Assembly (NCBI RefSeq): GCF_022811845.1 | Contig: NZ_CP064266.1 | Coordinates: 3,410,001-3,474,000, forward strand | DNA length: 64,000 nt | Origin: Bacillus pseudomycoides | GTDB lineage: Bacteria > Bacillota > Bacilli > Bacillales > Bacillaceae_G | Reading direction: 5' to 3' | Part shown: one piece after another, positions 16,631 to 25,987 of the stretch | How the letters are laid out: each line of letters opens with the position of its first letter | Position numbering within the stretch: position 1 is the stretch's first letter | Made by a program: the position numbers and the translations under genes | The notes under the pieces: generated by a model | Told to the model about the DNA's origin: nothing | The model's input: only the letters and a program-made list of their open reading frames with translations | Databases searched by the model: none

Positions 16631-17680
16631 TTGAATCAAAATCGTTTAGAGTCATTTGGATGGGATTCTTTTTTTGAGGATCAATCTTTAGAAAAGTATG
16701 AAGTAGGCCGGATTTTACTTGAACATAAGCATATGTATCGTATTATTTGTGATGATGGTGAATATATAGCAGAGTTATCTGGAAAGTTTCGTCATGAAGC
16801 ATTAGATAAAGGAGATTATCCAGCAGTTGGTGATTGGGTGCATATAAAGAAAATAGACGAGGAAAGAAAGGCAATTATTCATAGTGTTTTTCAAAGAAGA
16901 AGTTCCTTTTCTAGACAAGCAGCTGGTGAAAGAACGGCTGAACAGATTGTAGCAGCAAATGTTGATTATCTATTTTTAGTAAATGCGCTTAATCATGATT
17001 TTAATGTAAGAAGAATCGAACGTTATTTATTATTAGCTTATGAAAGTGGATCAATACCTGTTATTGTTTTGACGAAAAGTGACTTGTGTGAAGATGTGGA
17101 GCAAAAAATATTGGAAACAGAAGCAGTAGCTATTGGTGTTCCGATATTTGCGGTTGATAGTCTACAGCAAGCGGGGATTGAATTATTACAACAATTTGTA
17201 GCTCCTGGCAAAACGATTGCCCTTGTTGGTTCATCTGGTGCTGGTAAATCTACTTTGCTAAACGCATTAATGGGAAGTGAAGTGGCAAAAACAGGTGGTA
17301 TTCGTGCAGAAGATAGTAAAGGGCGACATACTACGACCCATCGTGAGTTATTCCAATTATCAAGTGGTGGCTTAGTAATTGATACGCCAGGGATGAGAGA
17401 GCTTCAACTATGGGAAGGAAGCGAAGCAATTCATACAGCATTTTCTGATATTGAGAAAATTGCGGAAGAGTGCCGTTTTCGTGATTGTGAGCATGAAAAT
17501 GAACCTGGGTGTGCGATTCGCAGTGCCATTAATGAAGGTATTTTAGCAGCGAATCGTTTGCATAATTATAAAAAGTTGCAACGAGAAATTGCGTATGCGA
17601 TGAGAAAACAAGATCCGGTGCTTGCTCGAGCTGAACGAGGAAAGTGGAAAAAAATGGCGAAGCAGAATCGGAAAAAGTAA
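16631..17680 (+). CDS. rsgA: Ribosome small-subunit-dependent GTPase A
   Basis: A 349-residue circularly permuted GTPase. Order of parts: OB-fold (about 25-95), G4 (LTKSD), P-loop GSSGAGKST, switch region with GRHTTTHRELF, G3 (DTPGMRELQ), then a C-terminal zinc motif CRFRDCEHENEPGC. RsgA assists late 30S maturation. The length is greater than that of the typical B. subtilis YloQ type and the gene is not in the prpC-prkC cluster, so it is probably a second paralogue. It starts with TTG at 16631, supported by AGGGAGGA. Confidence 0.92.
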   Translation: MNQNRLESFGWDSFFEDQSLEKYEVGRILLEHKHMYRIICDDGEYIAELSGKFRHEALDKGDYPAVGDWVHIKKIDEERKAIIHSVFQRRSSFSRQAAGERTAEQIVAANVDYLFLVNALNHDFNVRRIERYLLLAYESGSIPVIVLTKSDLCEDVEQKILETEAVAIGVPIFAVDSLQQAGIELLQQFVAPGKTIALVGSSGAGKSTLLNALMGSEVAKTGGIRAEDSKGRHTTTHRELFQLSSGGLVIDTPGMRELQLWEGSEAIHTAFSDIEKIAEECRFRDCEHENEPGCAIRSAINEGILAANRLHNYKKLQREIAYAMRKQDPVLARAERGKWKKMAKQNRKK

Positions 17681-17695
17681 AATTCATCGAATGGG

Positions 17696-17729
17696 AAACC
17701 AAAAGCTAATAGAATGCTTTTGGTTTTTT
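17696..17729 (+). terminator. Terminator of rsgA
   Basis: AAACCAAAAGC and GCTTTTGGTTTTTT arms around a nine-base loop. Confidence 0.9.
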
Positions 17730-17834
17730 GTCATGTATTCTATAAAAAATAAGCAATTATAGTCGAAAAATAAAGGGATTTGTTATATGCGTGTATAATT
17801 ATTGAAAAGTAGACTATTTATAAAGGAGAAGAGT

Positions 17835-18149
17835 ATGGGAGTGTATTGGGGAACGAAAAGACATTCTTGGCTTAGCTATGCCTCGTTTTGGTTAAGTATT
17901 TCATTTTTTCTTATCTTTTTAATTGAAGTGTTTGTATTTAGAACACTTTTTAATAGCTCGAGTGGTGCAATGCAATTTATTAAATATTTTTATTTCATAT
18001 TTGTGCCATTAAATATCATCATTAGTTTAAGACTATTGTTTAAAAAGAATGAAAAGAAAGCATTACCAATTTTTAGTTTTATTGTATCATTACTCTTTGC
18101 AAGCTTAATAGCGGTATTAGCTTTAGCTGCGATAGGAAAAGTATTTTAA
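17835..18149 (+). CDS. Hypothetical membrane protein, 104 aa
   Basis: A small protein with three hydrophobic helices (about residues 12-34, 50-68 and 78-100). The motif WGTKRHSWLSYASFWLSIS opens the first helix. The start at 17835 is chosen because AAAGGAGAAG lies directly upstream; an earlier in-frame ATG at 17802 lacks a site. No family recognised. It is monocistronic, with its own terminator. Confidence 0.7.
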   Translation: MGVYWGTKRHSWLSYASFWLSISFFLIFLIEVFVFRTLFNSSSGAMQFIKYFYFIFVPLNIIISLRLLFKKNEKKALPIFSFIVSLLFASLIAVLALAAIGKVF

Positions 18150-18151
18150 TG

Positions 18152-18190
18152 AAAAACAGGGGTGATAAATGTCATCCCTGTTTTATTTTT
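18152..18190 (+). terminator. Terminator of the 104-aa membrane protein gene
   Basis: AAAACAGGG and CCCTGTTTT arms with inner GA/TC pairs, then T-rich sequence. Confidence 0.8.
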
Positions 18191-18332
18191 ATGAATTCCG
18201 ATTATAGCGGAAAAGTTATTAGGCGGATGAATAAGGAAAGAGAAGTGATGTATGGTACAATAAGCTTGATAGTGATAGAGAAAAAGGGTATATAAAATAC
18301 TCATTGTTTTTTAGTAAGAGAGGGGTTATCTT

Positions 18333-18701
18333 ATGCTATACGAGGATTTGATGTCATTATTTCAAGCTGCTCCAATCGAAGAGGGGAAAAATGGCTGGAG
18401 ATATGTAATCCAAGAAGATGATGGTAAAAATTCAATTGTTAATCATGTATCAACAGAACATATGAGTGTAGAATTATTTTTTAATGAATATGACGAGTTA
18501 CGGATTATTTTATATAAAGAGGGTCAGCCCATTACAACCATACAACGAATCGCAATCTTAAAAACCGAGTTAGAAGAGGATGGAGACGGAATTCAATTTG
18601 TTTTAGATCGTATGCCAAGCCGAATGATTCGATTACAATTAAAACCATTTCTCGCAGTGGAGATGGGGTTATATTGGGAAGTTTGTGAAGAGTGTGAGTG
18701 A
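18333..18701 (+). CDS. Hypothetical protein, 122 aa
   Basis: A soluble acidic protein beginning MLYEDLMSLFQAAPIEEG and rich in alternating hydrophobic residues, suggesting a mostly beta fold with a final LQLKPFLAVEMGLYWEVCEE strand-helix. AGAGAGGGG upstream is a good binding site. I do not recognise it. It is convergent with the ykvI-type gene and shares the terminator between them. Confidence 0.7.
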   Translation: MLYEDLMSLFQAAPIEEGKNGWRYVIQEDDGKNSIVNHVSTEHMSVELFFNEYDELRIILYKEGQPITTIQRIAILKTELEEDGDGIQFVLDRMPSRMIRLQLKPFLAVEMGLYWEVCEECE

Positions 18702-18734
18702 AAAAAGCATCCGTAAATAATGGATGCTTTTTAC
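18701..18734. terminator. Bidirectional terminator
   Basis: AAAAAAGCATCC and GGATGCTTTTT arms between convergent genes. Confidence 0.85.
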
Positions 18735-19774
18735 TATGTTTTTTCTAGTTCTTTATATGCGATTATTGGAAGGAGAATAATGCTTACCCATCCGATGATT
18801 GGATACAAGATGTGAAGGAGTTCACTGTAACCAATATAACTAAAAGCATAACTGATTAATAAAATAAAATAAACAATATTGTTGCTCTTCCAACCAGTGA
18901 TAGACTGCATTTGTTTTGTCATCCCAAATACATTTCCAACTAATGTTGTAAAAACTTCCCCGAAAATAATAAGGACGAAGAAAAAATGAAAAGTAGCATT
19001 AAACCTTCTTACTACTTCAGCCATGGGAATGTTATATTGATAAAATTGGTCAACAGATAAAATGGCTAAATGACTACATAATAAAATAAAACATAGTCCA
19101 GCTCCTCCTAGAATTCCACCCCATAGAATAGCTTTTCGATCTTTTACTTCACTTGCGAGCGGTACGAGAACACTTTGGGCGAGAGAAAGATTTAAGGCGA
19201 CATATGTAAGGGGGCTTGTTACCCATTTCATATTCCAACCTTCTGTAGGAACAGTGTTAAGGATAGGTGTTGTGCCATGAATAAAAGTTGTAATAGCAAG
19301 TCCAATAATGAAAATCATCATAATGGGTACGACAAGTGTATTTACTTCAAATACACCTTGTAATCCTCGGCTACCAATGATGATACATGCGATAACTGCA
19401 ATGAAAATACCGAGTTGTCGTGGGAGACGAAGTTGTTCCTCGAATACAGCACCAGCACCCGATAACATAACACTTGTTACACCAAAAAGTACGAGTAATA
19501 ACAAAGTGTTTATCACATTTCCAAATACATCACCAAACAAATATGTGTTAAATTCCTGAGCAGAAAATGCACCGATTTGTGAGGAAAGTAACATCATTTT
19601 TGTACCTAGCCAAATGAAAAAAATTCCACTTATGCATATTCCAATTGTTCCGTACAATCCGTTAATCGTAAAGAATTCAACAATTTCTCGCCCTGTTGCA
19701 AATCCAGCTCCGACGACAGTCCCAATATAAGTAGCAGCAACTTTTTTAGCTACTTGCCATTGCTGATTATCCAT
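18734..19774 (-). CDS. ykvI: YkvI-type membrane transporter
   Basis: A 346-residue protein with about ten membrane helices. The N-terminus AATYIGTVVGAGFATGREIVEFF carries the glycine-rich first helix of APC-superfamily transporters and matches the B. subtilis YkvI type as I remember it. Substrate is unknown. The start at 19774 has AAAGAGGGA at good distance; the frame extends 18 codons upstream without a site. It is monocistronic, ending at a shared terminator. Confidence 0.8.
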   Translation of the reverse strand: MDNQQWQVAKKVAATYIGTVVGAGFATGREIVEFFTINGLYGTIGICISGIFFIWLGTKMMLLSSQIGAFSAQEFNTYLFGDVFGNVINTLLLLVLFGVTSVMLSGAGAVFEEQLRLPRQLGIFIAVIACIIIGSRGLQGVFEVNTLVVPIMMIFIIGLAITTFIHGTTPILNTVPTEGWNMKWVTSPLTYVALNLSLAQSVLVPLASEVKDRKAILWGGILGGAGLCFILLCSHLAILSVDQFYQYNIPMAEVVRRFNATFHFFFVLIIFGEVFTTLVGNVFGMTKQMQSITGWKSNNIVYFILLISYAFSYIGYSELLHILYPIIGWVSIILLPIIAYKELEKT

Positions 19775-19921
19775 GTAATCCCTCTTTCTACTTGATCTAT
19801 TATTATGCATATGTGTGAGCTTGGACAATTAGACATATGAAGTAAAAGAAAGGGTACATGGATTTTCAACATTAGGGAATGATTAAAGTTGTTGCAAATT
19901 TATGACATATAAGCGGATGAT

Positions 19922-19950
19922 TTGGACGGGTAGGAAATTTATGGTACAAT
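19922..19950 (+). promoter_or_regulatory. SigmaA-type promoter of dps
   Basis: TTGGAC (19922-19927), 17-base spacer and TACAAT (19945-19950), about 55 bases before the dps start. Confidence 0.65.
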
Positions 19951-19967
19951 AAGAACGTGTTATTAAA

Positions 19968-19982
19968 AGAGAATAATTCTAA
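19968..19982. promoter_or_regulatory. Possible PerR/Fur-type box before dps
   Basis: A 15-base near-palindrome centred on 19975 (AGAAT-A-ATTCT core) agrees with the PerR consensus at 11 of 14 positions. It lies just after the promoter, a plausible place for an operator. PerR control of Dps-type genes is known in Bacillus; here it is inference. Confidence 0.4.
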
Positions 19983-20004
19983 AATAGTAAGAGGAGTGGA
20001 TTGA

Positions 20005-20448
20005 ATGAGTACGAAAACAAATGTTGTTGAAGTATTAAACAAACAGGTAGCGAACTGGAATGTGTTATATGTAAAACTCCATAACTATCATTGGTATGTA
20101 ACGGGCCCACACTTCTTTACATTACATGAAAAATTTGAAGAGTTTTATACAGAAGCAGCAACGTATATTGATGAACTAGCAGAGCGCATTTTGGCGCTAG
20201 AAGGAAAACCATTAGCAACAATGAAAGAGTATTTAGAAACATCGACTGTGCATGAAGGTACAAGTAAAGAATCAGCTGAAGAAATGGTGCAAACATTAGT
20301 AAATGATTTTTCAGCAATTATTCAAGAGTTAAAAGAAGGTATGGAAGTGGCGGATGAAGCTGGAGATGAAACATCAGCAGATATGCTATTAGCGATTCAT
20401 ACAACATTAGAACAACATGTTTGGATGTTAAGTGCATTTTTAAAATAA
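20005..20448 (+). CDS. dps: Dps-family DNA-binding ferritin
   Basis: A 147-residue Dps protein. The ferroxidase-site signature is present: the NYHWYVTGPHFFTLHEKFEEFY segment supplies the first histidines, and the YIDELAERILALEG helix the aspartate and glutamate. Dps dodecamers oxidise and store iron using peroxide and protect DNA in stress and stationary phase. The N-terminal tail is short, so DNA binding may be weak. A clear promoter and a PerR-like box precede it, and a strong terminator follows. Confidence 0.95.
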   Translation: MSTKTNVVEVLNKQVANWNVLYVKLHNYHWYVTGPHFFTLHEKFEEFYTEAATYIDELAERILALEGKPLATMKEYLETSTVHEGTSKESAEEMVQTLVNDFSAIIQELKEGMEVADEAGDETSADMLLAIHTTLEQHVWMLSAFLK

Positions 20449-20454
20449 GACATC

Positions 20455-20490
20455 AAAAACCTATTGAAAATTCTTTCAATAGGTTTTTTT
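20455..20490 (+). terminator. Terminator of dps
   Basis: AAAACCTATTGAAA and TTTCAATAGGTTTTTTT arms. Confidence 0.9.
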
Positions 20491-20543
20491 ATGATTTTTC
20501 ATCTTTCCCTTTATGGTATAATATAGTAAAAGGAGGCGATGCA

Positions 20544-21038
20544 ATGTTTCGCTTTTTCAAAAGTGGAAAAGAAGAGAGGCAAATTACGAAAGATGAATTA
20601 GAGCAAGCGATGGCCCGGTTTCTAGAAAAAAATGCAAATATTGTTTATACAGTATTAGTCAATGAAGATTATACAGTGAATTATGATTTGTTAAAGCCGT
20701 ATTTACCAGCGTTTCCTACAAATACGTTCATTATAACGAAGGAAACGCTTGAGGTATTTGAACATACAGAGGAAAATTTAGAACTAGTAAAAGAGATTGA
20801 TATTGTGCAAAGAGCAGTAGACCAATATGTTACAGAAAAAGAGATGTTTCCTATTGTAGAAAAGGATGAAGATCGTCTCATATGTGGAATGAAACTAGCG
20901 CCATATCTAGAGCGCATATTAAAGCGGAAATTATATATTTCAGAGAAACATTATTTAGTTTCAAGTAAACCAGATAAGAGTAAAAGAGTATTGTTTAACA
21001 AAAACAACAATTTTATAAATTGTTGTTTTTGTTTTTAA
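20544..21038 (+). CDS. DUF3939-like protein, running through its terminator
   Basis: A 164-residue soluble protein beginning MFRFFKSGKEERQITKDELE, with an AAAGGAGGCG site. It resembles DUF3939 proteins of Bacillus, function unknown. The last 14 residues (FNKNNNFINCCFCF) are encoded by the terminator hairpin itself at 20997-21033, and the stop comes only after it. The natural stop has probably been lost by a small mutation just before the hairpin. Translation through the hairpin could weaken termination. Confidence 0.65.
   Translation: MFRFFKSGKEERQITKDELEQAMARFLEKNANIVYTVLVNEDYTVNYDLLKPYLPAFPTNTFIITKETLEVFEHTEENLELVKEIDIVQRAVDQYVTEKEMFPIVEKDEDRLICGMKLAPYLERILKRKLYISEKHYLVSSKPDKSKRVLFNKNNNFINCCFCF
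20997..21033 (+). terminator. Terminator lying inside the DUF3939-like reading frame
   Basis: Perfect 17-bp stem, AACAAAAACAACAATTT with its complement, around TAT. Confidence 0.85.
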
Positions 21039-21296
21039 GAAATTTGAATGGAGTTATATACCGTTTAATAGATTGACTATTCTGTTAAATTGTGATTGAA
21101 TGATAAAAGAGTAGCAGAAAGGAGTGATGTATCATGCAAAATTATAATCTAATTAACGAACGGTTCCCTAAGGATAGAGGTAGTTACTATTAATAGATGG
21201 TGAGACTATAATAGTGCTCATCAGCTGAAGCCTAAGGATGATAAAAAAAATTTAGAAAAGTTTATATTCCTAAAAGGTTACGGGAGGTAATAATGG

Positions 21297-22256
21297 ATGA
21301 GTAACATCACTTATATTGGTTTATTAAATGGAACATTAGAATGTTATGCAAAGAATGGTAGTCTGGAAGCGTATCATTATATTACTAAAAATGCTAACAA
21401 TGTAGTTGGAAATCGAGCTCAAATATGCAATTTTAAATATGCATTAGCGAGCGCATCTGGGCTTGAGAAAGAAGCTTTACATATAATGAAAGAAGCGATT
21501 ATAGAAAATAAGTTTTGGTATGGCTATGAGTATTTAATGACAGACGATGATTTGAAACCTCTCCATAAACATGAAGAATTTCATCGGATGGTTCAGCTCT
21601 GTAAAGAGAGGGAAGAAGTTGCAAAGAATTCTGAACAAGTTCATTTGAAAGTGATACAAGAAGATGGAAATATGTATAACAATTTATTCATTGCATTGCA
21701 TGGGGATCAAGAAAATATAAAGATAGCAGAACCATATTGGCAATCGGCTCTGTCTCAAGATTATTTATTAGCATTACCACAGTCTTCTCAAATTCAATTT
21801 TCAGAAGGTTATGTTTGGGATAACGTAGAAAAAGGGTCCCGTGAGTTAAAGGAACATTATGAAAGTATTATAGCGAACAATCATAGTGAGCCAGGTCATA
21901 CAATTATCGGGGGATTTTCTGCAGGTGCAAGGGTGGCGCTACATGCAATATTAACAGAGAATATAGAAGTAAAAGGATTTATTTTTGTAGCGCCATGGCT
22001 CCCTGAAGTTGAAGAATGGGAAAATTCGTTAAACATATTAAGAGATAAAGGTATCAAGGGATATATTGTGTGTGGAAATCAGGACGAAGATTGTTTTGAA
22101 TGTACACAAAAGTTTGTGGCATTATTAAAAAAGAAAAATATAGAGCATAAATATAAAGTTATAGAGAACTTAAAACATGATTATCCAGAGAATTTTGAAG
22201 AAATTTTACAAGAAGCTGTTAAATATATTGAGGATACAGGTTTACAAAAAGCTTAG
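21297..22256 (+). CDS. Alpha/beta hydrolase
   Basis: A 319-residue protein. The first 110 residues are helical and TPR-like (YALASASGLEKEALHIMKEA). From about residue 120 follows an alpha/beta hydrolase fold with LFIALHGDQEN, the nucleophile elbow GGFSAG, an aspartate candidate in GNQDEDC and a histidine in LKHDYPE. This resembles small carboxylesterases/phospholipases of the dienelactone-hydrolase kind. Substrate is unknown and there is no export signal. A GGGAGG site lies nine bases before the ATG at 21297. Confidence 0.8.
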   Translation: MSNITYIGLLNGTLECYAKNGSLEAYHYITKNANNVVGNRAQICNFKYALASASGLEKEALHIMKEAIIENKFWYGYEYLMTDDDLKPLHKHEEFHRMVQLCKEREEVAKNSEQVHLKVIQEDGNMYNNLFIALHGDQENIKIAEPYWQSALSQDYLLALPQSSQIQFSEGYVWDNVEKGSRELKEHYESIIANNHSEPGHTIIGGFSAGARVALHAILTENIEVKGFIFVAPWLPEVEEWENSLNILRDKGIKGYIVCGNQDEDCFECTQKFVALLKKKNIEHKYKVIENLKHDYPENFEEILQEAVKYIEDTGLQKA

Positions 22257-22260
22257 GTTG

Positions 22261-22292
22261 AAAAAAGTCCATCTCGTATGATGGACTTTTTT
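22261..22292. terminator. Bidirectional terminator
   Basis: AAAAAAGTCCATC and GATGGACTTTTTT arms between convergent genes. Confidence 0.9.
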
Positions 22293-22297
22293 GTATA

Positions 22298-23299
22298 TTA
22301 TAAATCAAAAGCTTCTGCTAACAAGCGATATGACTTTAACTTATCCTCAAACTGATGTGTAATAGTTACAATCATAAATTCCTCGGTATTGTAAGCGTTA
22401 CTTAAATTTACAATTTGCTCTTTGACGTATTTTGGATCCCCTACAATCATACGTTGCCGATTTTCCTTGATGCGGAATAGGTCATAGGCACTATAAGAAT
22501 AGTTTTGGGCGGTTTCAATGGAAGGAGTGCCAGTTGTACGTTTTCCTTGTTCTAATAATAGAATAGATAAATCGAGACTAGACGCGATTGTTTCGGCTTC
22601 TTCATTTGTTTCTCCGCAAATAACAAAAATAGCAACAATTGATTTTGGAGTGTCTCCTAAGAAAGATGGCTGGAATTGCTTTTGATAAGCTGTCATCACT
22701 TCAGGACCACCGTATCCATTAATAAATTGAGCGAAGGCAAAAGAAGCCCCTTGTTTCGCTGCTACCATAGCGCTTTCTCCACTTGATCCAAGCATCCATA
22801 TTTCAGGTGCAGTAGGAATGATAGGAGAAGCTTTTAGATTTGCATATTGATGATTTTCAGGTATGTTGTCATGTAGATACATGGCTACATCTTGAATTTG
22901 TTCTGGGTAGTGGTCAAGTGAAATCATTTTTCCCTCTTGCAACGCGCGAGTTGCAAGAGGCATACCACCTGGTGCTCTACCTATTCCAAGGTCGATTCGA
23001 TTCGGATAAAGTGCTTCCAATACACGGAAATTTTCGGCTACTTTATATGAGCTATAGTGAGGAAGCATAACGCCGCCAGAGCCAACGCGGATACGATTTG
23101 TTTTCGCTGCAATATGAGATATGAGTACTTCAGGACTTGAACCAGCTAAACTGACAGAATTATGATGTTCAGATACCCAAAAACGAGTGAAACCTAGTTT
23201 TTCCACTTCTTGAGCAAGTGTTACTGTATTGGAAAAAGCCTCAGTTGCTGTACTGCCGTCAGAAATAGGGGATTGATCTAATACGCTTAGTTTTATCAT
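22298..23299 (-). CDS. Luciferase-like flavin monooxygenase
   Basis: A 333-residue LLM-class oxidoreductase with the group's marks: LDQSPIS at the N-terminus, GFTRFWVSEHHN, RIRVGSGGVMLPHYSSYKVAE and RIDLGIGRAPGG. These enzymes form a TIM barrel and use reduced flavin to oxygenate aliphatic or sulfur compounds. The short length without insertions places it with the YceB/MsnO8-like type often annotated generically. It stands alone. Confidence 0.88.
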   Translation of the reverse strand: MIKLSVLDQSPISDGSTATEAFSNTVTLAQEVEKLGFTRFWVSEHHNSVSLAGSSPEVLISHIAAKTNRIRVGSGGVMLPHYSSYKVAENFRVLEALYPNRIDLGIGRAPGGMPLATRALQEGKMISLDHYPEQIQDVAMYLHDNIPENHQYANLKASPIIPTAPEIWMLGSSGESAMVAAKQGASFAFAQFINGYGGPEVMTAYQKQFQPSFLGDTPKSIVAIFVICGETNEEAETIASSLDLSILLLEQGKRTTGTPSIETAQNYSYSAYDLFRIKENRQRMIVGDPKYVKEQIVNLSNAYNTEEFMIVTITHQFEDKLKSYRLLAEAFDL

Positions 23300-23374
23300 A
23301 GAATATACCTCTTTATCTTAATGTACATTCTATTATATATTTACTTACAAAAAATGCGTAGAGAAATGCTCAAA

Positions 23375-23404
23375 TAAAAAAGCGAATGTTTTCACATTCG
23401 CTTG
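23375..23404 (-). terminator. Terminator of the 67-aa gene
   Basis: AAGCGAATGT and ACATTCGCTT arms; on the minus strand a T-rich tract follows. Confidence 0.8.
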
Positions 23405-23595
23405 TCGTGGGAAAGACCTCGTTCATAATGGTTCATGTCCACTAAAGTTAAAATATAGTTGTAGTTATCGATTTCCATCTTAATTTGATTTCGATCTTCT
23501 TCAGTTAAATTTACATTTAATAATTTTTTACATAATAGTTGTTTTTTTAACTCTAAATGTTTTTTTGTTTCAAGATAGTCGTAAGTACGTTTCAT
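23392..23595 (-). CDS. Small protein, 67 aa (DUF3896-like)
   Basis: A 67-residue helical hairpin-like protein with LELKKQLLCKKLLNVNLTEE and YNYILTLVDMNHYERGLSHD. The ending resembles the DUF3896 family of the Bacillus cereus group as I remember it. It does not show the Spo0E signature, although the size and coiled-coil form are similar. AAAGGAAT is the binding site. Function unknown. Confidence 0.65.
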   Translation of the reverse strand: MKRTYDYLETKKHLELKKQLLCKKLLNVNLTEEDRNQIKMEIDNYNYILTLVDMNHYERGLSHDKRM

Positions 23596-23776
23596 TTTTT
23601 ATCAATTCCTTTCTTACATTTCCTATCTATATCTTTATTATATGATAAGAAAGGAGAATGAGAGCAAAGTTTTGTGGATTATTAGTGAATATTCAGAAAT
23701 ATGTTGTGTTGTTCTACTATACTCATGAATACAATTCAGAGAATCACTGTTTTGTATTTTCAAAGTAAGGGGTGGA

Positions 23777-25252
23777 ATGATGCGACTGCACGCACAATCC
23801 CGTATTACAACTGATGAAATGTTGGGAATGATTGATAAAGGGCTACTGAAAACAGTAGAGCCAAAACAAATCATTGTAATTGGTGCTGGAATGGCTGGTT
23901 TAGTATCAGCATCGTTACTTAAAAACGCAGGACACCATGTGAAAATTTTAGAAGCGAATAACCGTGTAGGGGGACGAATTGAGACCGTTAAAATGAAGGA
24001 TACAGGATTATATTTAGATGTTGGAGCGATGCGTATTCCCTATATACATACACTAACGATGGCTTATATAAGAAAATTTGGGCTACAAGTAACTCCTTTT
24101 ATTAATCGAAATGATACAGATATTCTTTATGTGAATGGTAGAAAAACAACATTGGGGCAATATGAGAAGACCCCTAGTATATTACGTTATCCGGTGGCGA
24201 TGAATGAGGAAGGAAAAACATCTGAGGAATTATTATTGCTAGCAGTGCAGCCGATTATTGACTTTATTAAAAGGAATCCAGATAAAAACTGGGGGATTGT
24301 TGAAAAAGACTTTGGAAAATATTCAACAGCACAGTTTTTAAAGCATCACCCGTATCAATATAATACATATTTTTCACCAGTAGCAATTGAAATGATCGGT
24401 GTGCTTTTAGATCTAGAAGGATTTTTAGAACGATCATTTGTGGAAACATTGCGTTTTTTATATATACTGCAGCAGGAAAGCGGTTTTTGTGAAATTAAAG
24501 GAGGTAATGATCAGCTTCCGAAAGCTTTTTTACCTCAGTTACAGGATGATATTATATATAATCAAAAATTGATGAAGCTTCACCAACATGAAAAAGGAGT
24601 GACCGCATATTGTAGGCACGAAGAAACGTTTGAATATAGTAGCATAACCGGGGATTTAGTTATTATTACAATTCCGTTTTCTACAATGCGCTTTGTAGAA
24701 ATTGATCCTTTCGATTCTGTATCACATGAAAAGTGGAGAGCAATTCGTGAACTACACTATATGGCGGCTACTAAAATAGGAATTCAATTTAAAAGTCGAT
24801 TTTGGGAAGAGCAAGGCCAATTAGGTGGAAGGATTATAACAGATTTACCAATCCGTTATGCATATTATCCCAGTCACGGTATTGGTTCAAAAGGACCAGC
24901 TATTATGCTTGGAAGTTATACATGGTCTTACGATGCATTATTATGGGATGGACAAACGAAAGGTGATCGTATTTATTATACATTACAAAACTTAGCAACT
25001 ATATTAGGCGGTCAAGTATATGATGAATTTATATCAGGAGTATCCAAAAGTTGGACGTTAGATCCATATGCATTAGGAGGGTTTGCTATTTTTCAAGCTG
25101 GTCAAGAAGCAGAATTGCAGCCAGCAATTGTGAAACCTGAAGGGAAAATTTATTTTGCTGGGGATCACACAACGCTTTATCATGGGTGGATACAAGGAGC
25201 GATTGAGTCTGGAATACGTACAGCTGTGGAGGTGAATCAGTTGATTGTATGA
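23777..25252 (+). CDS. Flavin monoamine / L-amino-acid oxidase
   Basis: A 491-residue flavoenzyme. The dinucleotide-binding motif IVIGAGMAGLVSASLLKNAG starts near residue 33, followed by EANNRVGGRIET. The C-terminal FAD-contact motif is GKIYFAGDHTTLYHGWIQGA. It oxidises an amine or amino acid to the imine with release of ammonia and peroxide; B. subtilis YobN is a comparable protein. There is no signal peptide. The binding site is AAGGGGTGG. Confidence 0.9.
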   Translation: MMRLHAQSRITTDEMLGMIDKGLLKTVEPKQIIVIGAGMAGLVSASLLKNAGHHVKILEANNRVGGRIETVKMKDTGLYLDVGAMRIPYIHTLTMAYIRKFGLQVTPFINRNDTDILYVNGRKTTLGQYEKTPSILRYPVAMNEEGKTSEELLLLAVQPIIDFIKRNPDKNWGIVEKDFGKYSTAQFLKHHPYQYNTYFSPVAIEMIGVLLDLEGFLERSFVETLRFLYILQQESGFCEIKGGNDQLPKAFLPQLQDDIIYNQKLMKLHQHEKGVTAYCRHEETFEYSSITGDLVIITIPFSTMRFVEIDPFDSVSHEKWRAIRELHYMAATKIGIQFKSRFWEEQGQLGGRIITDLPIRYAYYPSHGIGSKGPAIMLGSYTWSYDALLWDGQTKGDRIYYTLQNLATILGGQVYDEFISGVSKSWTLDPYALGGFAIFQAGQEAELQPAIVKPEGKIYFAGDHTTLYHGWIQGAIESGIRTAVEVNQLIV

Positions 25253-25402
25253 GTATTAGCAGGTAAAGCATTATGATGTATATGAATGGGGAGGGGATGT
25301 GCAAGTTAATTCAGGAATAATTTTTAATTCTGAAAAAACTATTTACTGTATGATTTGGATTGAATATTATTATATATAAAAGAAAAATAAGGGGTGTTTG
25401 AA

Positions 25403-25987
25403 ATGAATCCGTTATTACTTGATTTCCCTTCTGAATTTTATACAGACAGGCTTTTTATTCGAATGCCGAAACCAGGAGATGGAAAAGCGGTATATGAAGC
25501 TATCAATGCATCGATAGAAGAACTAAAGCCGTGGATGGTTTTCGCTCAAAAAGAGCAAACAGAAGAAGAAATCGAAGCGAGTATAAGAAGGTCGCATATT
25601 CAATTTTTACAACGTGAAGATTTGAGATTACTAGTATTTTTAAAAGAAACAGGTGAATTTGTAGCTTCTGCTGGATTGCATCGTATTGATTGGGAAATAC
25701 CAAAATTTGAAATTGGATATTGGATAAATTCGCACTTTGGCGGAAAAGGCTATATGACAGAAGCGGCGCAAGGTATTATGGATTATGCTTTTTCTGAGTT
25801 AAAGGCAAACCGGATAGAGATTCGCTGTGATTCGCGAAATGTAAAAAGTAGGGCGATACCTGAGAGGTTGGGTTTCAACTTAGAAGGAATTTTAGAAAGT
25901 AGTAGTGTAGCAGTAGATGGTAATGGATTAAGGGATACGTGTGTGTTTGCGATGACAAGAAATAGGTATGAAAAAGAAGAGCTATAA
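25403..25987 (+). CDS. RimJ/RimL-type GNAT acetyltransferase
   Basis: A 194-residue GNAT protein with the N-terminal RLFIRMPKPGDG block, a YWINSHFGGKGYMTEAAQGI acetyl-CoA site and the C-terminal NRIEIRCDSRNVKSRAIPER region. RimL-like enzymes acetylate N-termini of ribosomal proteins or other small substrates. The start at 25403 follows AAGGGGTG; the GTG inside that site at 25394 is less likely. Confidence 0.88.
   Translation: MNPLLLDFPSEFYTDRLFIRMPKPGDGKAVYEAINASIEELKPWMVFAQKEQTEEEIEASIRRSHIQFLQREDLRLLVFLKETGEFVASAGLHRIDWEIPKFEIGYWINSHFGGKGYMTEAAQGIMDYAFSELKANRIEIRCDSRNVKSRAIPERLGFNLEGILESSSVAVDGNGLRDTCVFAMTRNRYEKEEL

Noticed and set aside
21134..21193. 19-codon frame with a GGAGTG site
   Set aside because: No support beyond the site; possibly a gene remnant, but nothing recognisable follows in any frame.
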